Source: Aquabacterium sp. NJ1 (GTDB lineage Bacteria; Pseudomonadota; Gammaproteobacteria; Burkholderiales; Burkholderiaceae_C). Taken from it: a DNA stretch of 64,000 nucleotides. The notes under the pieces are model-generated. The model was given only the letters and a program-made list of their open reading frames with translations, was not told the DNA's origin and did not search any database. The stretch spans positions 3,454,001-3,518,000 of the forward strand of contig NZ_JRKM01000001.1 of assembly GCF_000768065.1 (NCBI RefSeq), read 5' to 3'. Positions 17,805 through 24,711 of this stretch are shown piece after piece (within the stretch, counting starts at the first letter, position 1; every line of letters starts with the position of its first letter). Made by a program: the position numbers and the translations under genes.

Positions 17805-18455
17805 ATGCCAGCCAGTCTAGGAAAAAAGCCTGCCTCAGGTGTTCGGGTTTCAGCAGCCACACGGCGCAAGCCGCGGCAGGCGCGGGCGCGCGTGAGTTCG
17901 GAGGCCTTGCAGGAGGCCTTTGTTCGGGTTTTGATGGATCGCGGTTATGCCGGGGTGACCATCCGCGAAGTGGCGGCCGTGGCCGGCGTGGGCGTGGGCA
18001 CCTTCTACGAGTACGTGGCCAACAAGCAGGCACTGGCCGCCTTGACCATCCACATGCGTGTCAAACGGTTGGCACAGGCCATGGGGGCGTACGTGCAGGC
18101 GCACCAGGGGGCGCCCATGCTGGCGCTGGTGCAGGGCCTGATCGACGCACAACTCGGCCTGGTGATGGACGAGGGGGCGGTCTGGGCCGCGCTGTTCATG
18201 CTGGAGCGCCAGGTGTCCAGCCCTGATGCCTACCGCAAGCACTACGACCAGTTCGTGGCGCTGTGGGCGCAGGCCTTGTCGGCGTCTGCCCAAGCGCCAG
18301 CGCCAGAGCGGGTGCCGGTGGTGGCGCGCATGGTGCACACCATGGTGTATGGCTGGGTCACACAGAGCCTGCTCACGCAGGGGCCCGAGCTGGACAGGGC
18401 CGCACTGCACGCCGAGGTGCAGCGGGCCGTGGGGGCCTATCTGGCGGCCTTGTGA
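17805..18455 (+). CDS. TetR family regulator divergent from aidB
   Basis: 216 residues from ATG 17805; the longer frame upstream runs through aidB antisense and is not real. After a basic N-terminal tail (RRKPRQARARVSSEAL) comes a TetR helix-turn-helix: AFVRVLMDRGYAGVTIREVAAVAGV and GTFYEYVANKQALAALTI. The C-terminal ligand domain is helical. It probably regulates aidB, its divergent neighbour. The stop abuts the stop of the PEP-CTERM gene with no gap. Confidence 0.88.
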   Translation: MPASLGKKPASGVRVSAATRRKPRQARARVSSEALQEAFVRVLMDRGYAGVTIREVAAVAGVGVGTFYEYVANKQALAALTIHMRVKRLAQAMGAYVQAHQGAPMLALVQGLIDAQLGLVMDEGAVWAALFMLERQVSSPDAYRKHYDQFVALWAQALSASAQAPAPERVPVVARMVHTMVYGWVTQSLLTQGPELDRAALHAEVQRAVGAYLAAL

Positions 18456-19136
18456 TCAGGCGCGGGGCTGGCGCAGCTTGCGGGCTGCGAACAGGCCGCC
18501 CATGGCCAGGCCTCCTTGCAGCAGCAGGGCCAAAGAGGTGGGCTCGGGTACCACCGACACATTGGTGATGGCCGCGTTGAACGTGTATTCGTCGTGGGTC
18601 GAACCCAGTTCGCTGCCGCTGTCCTTGCTCAGGAAGACCTGACCGCCGCCGCTCGTGGCCGCTTGTTGCGCTGCAAACAGCGCGAAGGCGCTGGACGAGT
18701 CCAGCAGCGGGGTGGCGTCCGTGGTGGCCTCGAACGAGAAGGTGAACGCATCGGTGTGGCTCACGCCTTCTTGCGACCAGGCATTGCTCAGGTCCAGCGA
18801 GAGACCATATGTGCCGCCGAACTGGTAGAGCGAGCCAATCTGCTGTGCTTCCGTGTCACTGGGGTGGGCGCCATCCAGATGCAGCTCGGCCGTGTAGGTG
18901 GGCGCAAAGGTGGTGGTGGCGCCGTCGGTCAGCAGCGGGGTGCTGTCATCGAAGGTCAGCAAGAGGTAGCCCGACTCGGCCAGGCTGGGCGACAGGGCCG
19001 CGCCCGAAGCCTGCTGCAGCGTGAAGTCGATGCGCAGCGGCGCCGACGATTGCGCCTGGGCCTGACCGGCTGCAAACAGCAGGGGCAGGGCAAGGATGCT
19101 GCCCGACTGGATGACTTTGCTGGTAAAGGCTCGCAT
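18456..19136 (-). CDS. PEP-CTERM sorting domain protein
   Basis: 226 residues: a signal peptide (ALPLLFAAGQAQAQ), a beta-rich Ser/Thr/Ala/Asp-rich extracellular region, and the C-terminal VPEPTSLALLLQGGLAMGG followed by a basic RKLRQPRA tail. This is the PEP-CTERM signal recognised and cleaved by exosortase (EpsH type) in bacteria that make exopolysaccharide. The protein should be exported and released or attached to the envelope or matrix. No exosortase gene is in the window. A sigma-54-like promoter element lies 47 nt upstream. Confidence 0.9.
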   Translation of the reverse strand: MRAFTSKVIQSGSILALPLLFAAGQAQAQSSAPLRIDFTLQQASGAALSPSLAESGYLLLTFDDSTPLLTDGATTTFAPTYTAELHLDGAHPSDTEAQQIGSLYQFGGTYGLSLDLSNAWSQEGVSHTDAFTFSFEATTDATPLLDSSSAFALFAAQQAATSGGGQVFLSKDSGSELGSTHDEYTFNAAITNVSVVPEPTSLALLLQGGLAMGGLFAARKLRQPRA

Positions 19137-19180
19137 GCTGGTCTCGTGTTGTGTGTTGTTGATCGTTTGTCGTTGAATTG

Positions 19181-19198
19181 TTGCATCCGACGTGCCGG
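19181..19198 (-). promoter_or_regulatory. Possible sigma-54 promoter of the PEP-CTERM gene
   Basis: On the minus strand the sequence reads CGGCACG-TCGG-ATGCAA. The -24 GG is at 19196-19195 and the -12 GC at 19184-19183, exactly 10 nt apart, with good agreement to TGGCACG-N4-TTGCA. The PEP-CTERM start codon is 47 nt downstream. PEP-CTERM genes are known to be controlled by RpoN with PrsK/PrsR in some betaproteobacteria. A similar chance match occurs inside a coding region near 14336, so this is suggestive only. Confidence 0.5.
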
Positions 19199-19266
19199 AG
19201 CGACCTCCCTCAAGTCGGTGTAGATTGGGGCGATTTCCTGAGCGAACCCATCAGCAGAGAGCCCCG

Positions 19267-19929
19267 ATGCCGCCCTCCAAGCGCCCGATCGACCTGAACA
19301 CCTATGCCCGCGCGGACATCCTGCGCGCCTTCAACAGCCGCTTGCTGCCGCAGTTCAGCACCACGTGTGAGGTGGAGGTGACCGGCATCAAGCGGCAGGC
19401 CGAGGCCGCGGGCGTGTCGTTTTTCGTGGCCTTGAGCCATGCGGTGTCCAGTGCGGTCAATGCGGTGCCCGAGTTGCGCCACCGCATGATCGATGGCGTG
19501 CTCTACGAGTTCGAGCGTGTGGACCCGGGCTACACCGTGGCGCGCGAGGGCGACCTGTTCAGCTTCTGCGACGGCGAGCACACCTCCGACTTCGGCCGCT
19601 ATTGCGAAGAGACGCAGCGCCGCATGGACGCCGTCAAGCGGCAGCCCGATCTGAGCGTGGGCGAGAAGCACCACATGTTCTTCATCACCAGCATCCCCTG
19701 GTTCAGCTTCACGGCGTTCACGCACCCGTATGACCCGGTCTACGGCTACATCCCGGTGATCACGCTGGGGCAGTACACCGAGCGGGCCGGCGCCGTGGTG
19801 ATGCCCGTGGCCGTGCAGGTGCACCATGGCGTGGTCGATGGCCTGCACGTGGGCCGCTTCTATGCAAAATTGAATGAGCTGAGCCGCCAGGCGGCGTCAT
19901 GGCTCAAGCTGGGGCCTGATCGGGCTTGA
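19267..19929 (+). CDS. Chloramphenicol acetyltransferase-fold protein (CatA-like)
   Basis: 220 residues from ATG 19267. Seen: PIDLNTYARADILRAFNSR at the start, the central SFTAFTHPYD, and VQVHHGVVDGLHVGRFY near the C terminus, which contains the CAT catalytic HHxxxDG motif. The fold and catalytic His/Asp match class A chloramphenicol acetyltransferases. However, many environmental CAT-fold proteins do not confer resistance and acetylate other substrates, so no resistance claim is made. Its last 26 nt overlap the end of the nuclease-like gene on the opposite strand. Confidence 0.8.
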   Translation: MPPSKRPIDLNTYARADILRAFNSRLLPQFSTTCEVEVTGIKRQAEAAGVSFFVALSHAVSSAVNAVPELRHRMIDGVLYEFERVDPGYTVAREGDLFSFCDGEHTSDFGRYCEETQRRMDAVKRQPDLSVGEKHHMFFITSIPWFSFTAFTHPYDPVYGYIPVITLGQYTERAGAVVMPVAVQVHHGVVDGLHVGRFYAKLNELSRQAASWLKLGPDRA

Positions 19930-20785
19930 TCGTTTCACCGAGCTGGGCTTGGGCATCGGCCAGGTCATCAGGCCGCCATGGCGTGGACTTGGCCAGCGCC
20001 ATCCAGACAGGAAAGGGCAAGGGGCGGTGGACGTGTCGGGCGGGCCGCACTTGCTCAAGCTGCCCGGTGTCGATGTCGCCATGCACCACCCAGATGCCGA
20101 AGGCTTCGGGGATCTCGTTGGGCTTGGCGATGCCGGCCGGGAACACGTAATAGCAGGCGCCACCCAGCCACTGATAGGCCTCGCGCTTGGCCGCATGGCG
20201 CAGGTCGGACAGCAAGTCAGCGCGGCTGACCTTGATCTCGTGCACGACGGGCTGAAGGTAGGCCTCGACCGAGGTATGGCGCACCGAGAACACATCGGGG
20301 CGGGCCATGCGCCAGCTGCCTGTGGATTCAGGCGCCGGGGTGGTGGCTGCGGCTTCCAACGGCCACAAGCCCGGATCAGGCAGGGCTTCTGAGGCCACCC
20401 ATGCGGGATCGGCGGCGGCTTGTTCGGGCGCCTGAACATGGGCTTGAACGTGGGCCTGAACATGGGCTCGCAAGGCCAGCTCCAGCCAGACCAGCCGGCC
20501 CGCATCGACCAGTTGCCGCGCCACGCGCTGCGCCAGCCGTTCGTGCCGGCTCATCGCGCGCAGATTGCGCTGCCGACTGGCGGCCAGTGCTTCGAAGCCC
20601 GAAGGACTCAGGCGCAAGGTGTCACGGCCGGCTTCGTCCGTGTGGGCCTCGATCAGGCCCGCGGCCAGCAGATCCAGCTCGATCGGGTCACGGCAAGGCC
20701 AGCCCGCCGAGCGCCAGATCTTCATCAGGCGCGACAGATGGGTGCGTCCCAGTGTCCAGGATGGGTCGTGAGAGGCGTGCTCCAT
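19904..20785 (-). CDS. Winged-helix plus MmcB-like PD-(D/E)XK protein under a LexA-type box
   Basis: 293 residues. An N-terminal helical region (about 10-105) looks like a winged helix: HLSRLMKIWRSAGW, ELDLLAAGLIEAH, TLRLSPSGFEAL. A short linker with a triple HVQA repeat (about 107-118) follows. The C-terminal part has RPDVFSV (Asp164), VHEIKVSRADLLSDLR (Glu183, Lys185), CYYVFPAGI, then IPEAFGIWVVHGD. This D-ExK layout matches MmcB-type putative nucleases (RADV...EIKS...FYFAVP...GLIVAD). A perfect CTGT-N8-ACAG palindrome touches the start codon. Predicted: DNA-damage-induced, DNA-acting protein; both domains are inferred by eye. The ATG at 20785 would give a nearly leaderless transcript. Confidence 0.65.
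   Translation of the reverse strand: MEHASHDPSWTLGRTHLSRLMKIWRSAGWPCRDPIELDLLAAGLIEAHTDEAGRDTLRLSPSGFEALAASRQRNLRAMSRHERLAQRVARQLVDAGRLVWLELALRAHVQAHVQAHVQAPEQAAADPAWVASEALPDPGLWPLEAAATTPAPESTGSWRMARPDVFSVRHTSVEAYLQPVVHEIKVSRADLLSDLRHAAKREAYQWLGGACYYVFPAGIAKPNEIPEAFGIWVVHGDIDTGQLEQVRPARHVHRPLPFPVWMALAKSTPWRPDDLADAQAQLGETIKPDQAPA
20431..20466. repeat. 12-bp tandem repeat, three copies
   Basis: Three 12-nt units (CCTGAACATGGG-type) at 20431, 20443 and 20455 encode the HVQA repeats in the linker of the MmcB-like protein. In-frame units of this kind usually change linker length without disrupting domains. Confidence 0.7.
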
Positions 20786-20806
20786 AACTGTATAAGTATA
20801 CAGTTA
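20785..20806 (-). promoter_or_regulatory. LexA-type SOS box overlapping a -10 element
   Basis: A perfect inverted repeat with 9-nt arms, TAACTGTAT and ATACAGTTA, around AAGT. It contains CTGT-N8-ACAG, the LexA box of beta- and gammaproteobacteria, and differs from the E. coli consensus only at the outer edge and centre. On the minus strand it also contains TATACT (20800-20795), a near-consensus -10. The ATG at 20785-20783 is part of the box edge, so LexA bound here would block transcription of the MmcB-like gene. Confidence 0.7.
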
Positions 20807-20829
20807 CGAGGCTGCCGAGCCGGCATCAA

Positions 20830-21417
20830 TCAGCCCGCGCGGGCCATGGGCGCCACGCCGATCAAGGCCTGGTGGCCCCAGAAGGCAAAGGCCGCCCAGG
20901 CCACCACGCCCACCACCACGGTGAGCGCCGTCCCGATGGTATTGCCGCTGGGGTAGGTGGTGCCAGCGGCACGGTCGCGTTGGCGCGAACTGCGGAAGTC
21001 GAGGATGGCCCAGACCAGGAAGGCGGCGAACAGCACCACGTCGGCCAGCTTGCCATTGGCCAGCAAGTGCGCCAGCGCCCAGACCTTCACCGCCAGGATC
21101 ATGGGGTGATGCAGGCGGGCCTTGATCGCATTGCCCGGCACATAGGCGGCAGCCAGGAAGACAAACGAGATCAGCACCAGCAGCGCGGCGATGTGGCGCA
21201 TGGCCACCGGAGGTGTCCACAGCACTTCAGGCTGCAGGCGTGCCTGACCGAAACCCCAGACCATCAAGGCGAAGCCGGCGATCGACACCAGCGAATACAG
21301 CCCCTTCCAGGGCAGCTCGCCGATGCGCGCGCGCATGTGCGTGCGCCAGCCCTCGGCCACGATGCGCACGGAGTGCACGCCCAGAAAGACCACCAGACCC
21401 AGAATCAACCACGTCAT
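20830..21417 (-). CDS. nnrU: NnrU family membrane protein
   Basis: 195 residues with about six membrane helices. It begins MTWLILGLVVFLGVHSVRIVAEGWR and has AAYVPGNAIKARLHHPMILAVKVWALAHLLANG, the core signature of NnrU, a heme-associated membrane protein first linked to nitrite/NO respiration. The ATG at 21417 is preferred because family members start at this point; an ATG at 21453 also exists but lacks a ribosome site. No denitrification genes are nearby, so the role here is open. Confidence 0.88.
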   Translation of the reverse strand: MTWLILGLVVFLGVHSVRIVAEGWRTHMRARIGELPWKGLYSLVSIAGFALMVWGFGQARLQPEVLWTPPVAMRHIAALLVLISFVFLAAAYVPGNAIKARLHHPMILAVKVWALAHLLANGKLADVVLFAAFLVWAILDFRSSRQRDRAAGTTYPSGNTIGTALTVVVGVVAWAAFAFWGHQALIGVAPMARAG

Positions 21418-21506
21418 CGCCAAGCCCCAAGCAAAGATCAGTGAAGGGCCCATTATGGTTGTTTCGCGTCCACCACCGGGCGCAGTAGGCTGGCTAGAAT
21501 GGGCCG

Positions 21507-22925
21507 ATGACCATCCGCTTCATGCCTGCAGGGGGGCTGCGTGCCGTGTTGTGTGGGGTAGCCGGCGCCTGGTGCGTGGCTGCTCATGCAGCGTCGTCTC
21601 TGCCAGCTGTTCAAACAGATTCACCGGATGCCGCGCCCCCGGCTGCGGCGGCCTCGGCACCCGAGCCCGAGCCCGTGTCCTCGTCGGCCCACAAGCTGTA
21701 TGAACAGGCCCGCCACCAGCTGGTGCAGGTGCGCACCTTGTTGAGCGGGCAGGGCAGCCAGTCTTCGGTTGGATCAGGTTTCTTCGTGGGTGAAGGTGGC
21801 TTGATCATCACCAACTACCACGTGGTCAGCCAGGTGGCCTTGCAGCCCCAACGCTATCGCCTGACTTATGCCGGTGTGGACGGCCGACAGGGTGCACTGG
21901 ACCTGCTGGCTTTTGACGTGGCCCACGACCTGGCCGTGGTGCGGCCCAGCGAGGCGGGTGGGGTGGCCATCAAGGGCTTGTCGTTCCGGTCACGCGCCAC
22001 GCCACTGGACAAGGGCGAGCGCATCTACTCCTTGGGCAACCCGCTGGACGTGGGCTTTGCCGTGGTGGAGGGCACCTACAACGGCCTGGTGGACCGGGGC
22101 TTCTACCCCACCGTGTTTTTCAGTGGTTCGCTCAACCCCGGCATGAGCGGCGGGCCCACGCTGGACGAACAAGGCCGTGTCATGGGCGTGAACGTGGCCA
22201 CGCGCCTGGACGGGCAGCAGGTGAGCTTCCTGGTGCCGGGCGAGTTTGCCGAAGACCTGCTGGCGCGGGCCCGCAAGGCCACGCCCATCAAGCAGGCCGT
22301 TTACCCCGAGGTGACGCGGCAGTTGCTGGTGCACCAGGACTTGCTGACCCAACGCTTCATGGCCCAGCCCTGGCGCTCGGCCGGGCACGCGCACTACCGC
22401 ATCCCCGTGCCGCAAGAAACCTTCATGCGCTGCTGGGGCAACAGCACGCAGCCTGATAGCAAGGGCCTGGAGTTCGAGCGCTCGGACTGCTCCATGAACC
22501 AGTCGGTGTTCATCAACAGCAGCCTGTACACCGGCAACCTGGCCACGCGCCACGAGATCTACGACGGCAGCAAGCTGGGTGCCTGGCGCTTTGCGCGGCA
22601 GTACTCGAAGAGCTTTCGCAACGAGTACTTCGGTGGTGCCGGCGCGCGCACGGCCGCCCAATGCAGCGAGCGCTTCGTCACCAACGATGGCCTGACCATG
22701 CGCGCCGTCATCTGCCTGAACGCCTACAAGAAGCTGCCGGGCCTGTATGACATGGGCGTGCTGGTGGCCACCCTCAATGACGACACCGCCGGCGCACAAG
22801 GCCGGTTCGACGCCAAGGGCGTGAGCTTTGACAACGCCATGAAGCTGGCGGATTTCTACCTCAAGGGTTACGGATGGATTCCCACGAAGAAGGCCGAAGC
22901 CGAATCGAAGCGCCCCTCGCGCTGA
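21507..22925 (+). CDS. Secreted trypsin-like serine protease
   Basis: 472 residues: a signal peptide (VLCGVAGAWCVAAHAA), a Pro/Ala-rich spacer, then an S1/HtrA-like protease domain. The triad is visible: His105 in TNYHVV, Asp141 in HDLAVV and Ser214 in NPGMSGGPTL. No PDZ domain follows. The C-terminal half (about 260-460) is unrecognised, with cysteines (RCWGNST, ERSDCSMN, AAQCSERF, AVICLNA) that could form disulfides. Probably periplasmic. The last 52 nt overlap the FHA gene, indicating coupled expression. Confidence 0.88.
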   Translation: MTIRFMPAGGLRAVLCGVAGAWCVAAHAASSLPAVQTDSPDAAPPAAAASAPEPEPVSSSAHKLYEQARHQLVQVRTLLSGQGSQSSVGSGFFVGEGGLIITNYHVVSQVALQPQRYRLTYAGVDGRQGALDLLAFDVAHDLAVVRPSEAGGVAIKGLSFRSRATPLDKGERIYSLGNPLDVGFAVVEGTYNGLVDRGFYPTVFFSGSLNPGMSGGPTLDEQGRVMGVNVATRLDGQQVSFLVPGEFAEDLLARARKATPIKQAVYPEVTRQLLVHQDLLTQRFMAQPWRSAGHAHYRIPVPQETFMRCWGNSTQPDSKGLEFERSDCSMNQSVFINSSLYTGNLATRHEIYDGSKLGAWRFARQYSKSFRNEYFGGAGARTAAQCSERFVTNDGLTMRAVICLNAYKKLPGLYDMGVLVATLNDDTAGAQGRFDAKGVSFDNAMKLADFYLKGYGWIPTKKAEAESKRPSR

Positions 22926-23917
22926 TCGAGCGCCTGGACCGCGATGGCCACGTGCTGCAGAGCACGCTGGTCTACCGCTGGCCCATGAAGATCGGCCGCT
23001 CTTTCGAGGCCGACCTGGTGCTGGATGACCCGCATCTGGCGCCGCTGCATGCCGAGCTGGACGAGGTCAACGGCGAAGTGCAGCTGCGGGTGGGCGAGAC
23101 CATCAACGGCGCGGTGGTGGGTGCCACGCACCTGAAGGCGGGCGAGGCCATGGCACTGGGCGTGGCGCGCGCGCTGCGGCTGGGCAACACGCGGCTGCGC
23201 GTGCGCCTTGCCAGCGAGCCCATGGCCCCCGAGCGGCCGCTGGACCGCCATCTGGTGCAGGCGGCACTGGCGCCAGCGGGCACCTCGCTGTGGCGCGTGG
23301 TGCTGCCTTTGTTGTTGATCTCGCTGCTGGCCATGCTGTTTGACGAGTGGCTGGACAACGACCCTGGTACGCCACTCAACAACTACCTCAGCTCGGGCCT
23401 GATCCTGCTGTCGGTGACGCTGGGCTGGGCGCTGTTCTGGTCCTTGGGCAGCAAGCTGTTTCAGGGCAAGCTGGACTACCTCGCCCATTTGAGATTGACC
23501 TTGATCTATGGCCTGGTGTGGACCGTGCTGGACGCGGTGCTGCCCTTGCTGGCCTTCGCCACGGACTGGTCTTTCCTGTCGCATGTATCGGGTGTGGTGG
23601 GGGCCGGTGTGCTGTGCGCGCTGGTCTGGGCCCATCTGGGTTTGATCCTGCCGGGGCACCGTGCCGGTTTGACCGTGGGCGTGGCCACCATGTACCTGGT
23701 GGGGCTGGGCTTGCACATCTGGCTCAACGAGCAACGCATCGGGCAGGCCTTTACCGAACGCTACGTGACGGCCTTGCCGCCGCCCGCCTGGCGACTCGCA
23801 CCGGCGCAACCCACCTCGGTGTTGATCCAGGACGCACGCGGGCTGAAAGCCAAGCTGGACCGCCAGGCCAAGGAAGACCAGGCGGATGATGCGACCGATG
23901 TCGGTGGTGACGACTGA
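22874..23917 (+). CDS. FHA domain membrane protein
   Basis: 347 residues: an N-terminal FHA domain (about 15-115: MKIGRSFEADLVLDDPHLAPLHAEL, where R and the LxPLHAEL strand match the phosphothreonine-binding family), a short linker, then about six membrane helices (135-290) and an acidic C-terminal tail (EDQADDATDVGGDD). FHA domains bind phosphothreonine peptides, so it may report a Ser/Thr kinase signal at the membrane, but no such kinase lies nearby. It overlaps the protease gene by 52 nt and precedes the phytochelatin-synthase-like gene by 23 nt. Confidence 0.8.
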   Translation: MDSHEEGRSRIEAPLALIERLDRDGHVLQSTLVYRWPMKIGRSFEADLVLDDPHLAPLHAELDEVNGEVQLRVGETINGAVVGATHLKAGEAMALGVARALRLGNTRLRVRLASEPMAPERPLDRHLVQAALAPAGTSLWRVVLPLLLISLLAMLFDEWLDNDPGTPLNNYLSSGLILLSVTLGWALFWSLGSKLFQGKLDYLAHLRLTLIYGLVWTVLDAVLPLLAFATDWSFLSHVSGVVGAGVLCALVWAHLGLILPGHRAGLTVGVATMYLVGLGLHIWLNEQRIGQAFTERYVTALPPPAWRLAPAQPTSVLIQDARGLKAKLDRQAKEDQADDATDVGGDD

Positions 23918-23940
23918 GCCATGGCCGTAGGGGCTGTCAG

Positions 23941-24651
23941 ATGATGCGAAAGCCCCGACGCGCTGCTGCGATGGCTGCCTTGGCGGCAGCGCTGATGGCG
24001 GGCATGTGCGCCTTCCAGGCGTGGGCCGAGCCGCCTCAGGCAACGGCGCTGGAGTCCGCTGCAACGGCGTCAGCGGCTGTTTCGATCAAGGCCTTTCCTG
24101 CTTATCAGGACGCCGCCTTGCTGGCACGCGCCTGGGCCTTGCCCGTGGCCTCGCGCTACAAGCCGCTCATCGAGTACCAGCGCAACGCCACCTTCTGCGG
24201 GCCCACCAGCCTGGCCAATGTGCTGCATTCATGGGGGCAGGCCGCTGATCAGAGCCATCTCCTGGAGGGCACCGATGTCAGCACGGTGCTGGGCTACCTG
24301 CCCAAGGGCCTGACGCTGGACGAACTCGCCGATGTGGCCCGCCAGAAACTGGGCAAGTCCGTCACCGTGATGCGGGGGCTGGACCTGGCCGCGTTCCGCC
24401 AGCACATGAAGCGCAGCAACGACCCCACCCGGCGTTACGTGATCAACTTCTCCCGGCAGCCCTTGTTTGGATCAGGCGGCGGGCACCACTCACCCATCGC
24501 GGGTTATCTGACCGACGAAGACCTGGTGCTGGTGCTCGACGTCAACAGCGATTTCGGCCCCTGGCTGGTCAAGACTGATCGCCTGTGGGCGGCCATGAAC
24601 ACGGTGGACGGCCGTTCGAACCAGCTTCGTGGGTTGTTGCTGATCGAGTGA
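23941..24651 (+). CDS. Phytochelatin-synthase-like secreted cysteine peptidase
   Basis: 236 residues with a signal peptide (AALMAGMCAFQAWAEP). The catalytic features of the phytochelatin synthase family are present: Cys86 in ATFCGPTSLANVL, His182 in GGGHHSPIAGY and Asp200 in LVLDVNSDFG. The His-to-Asp spacing of 18 equals that of the Nostoc enzyme. Bacterial members are usually one-step peptidases that cut glutathione to gamma-glutamylcysteine; only some make phytochelatins. The export signal suggests periplasmic action on glutathione or related thiols. It is the last gene of the protease-FHA unit. Confidence 0.8.
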   Translation: MMRKPRRAAAMAALAAALMAGMCAFQAWAEPPQATALESAATASAAVSIKAFPAYQDAALLARAWALPVASRYKPLIEYQRNATFCGPTSLANVLHSWGQAADQSHLLEGTDVSTVLGYLPKGLTLDELADVARQKLGKSVTVMRGLDLAAFRQHMKRSNDPTRRYVINFSRQPLFGSGGGHHSPIAGYLTDEDLVLVLDVNSDFGPWLVKTDRLWAAMNTVDGRSNQLRGLLLIE

Positions 24652-24711
24652 GGGCCACAGGTCTGTTTCAAGCCCGCATCCAACACGCGGTGAGAACGGC
24701 ATCAGTCCATG

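Noticed and set aside
19267-19929. Chloramphenicol resistance gene
   Set aside because: The catalytic HHxxxDG is present, but chromosomal CAT-fold proteins in environmental bacteria often do not modify chloramphenicol and there is no mobile element nearby.
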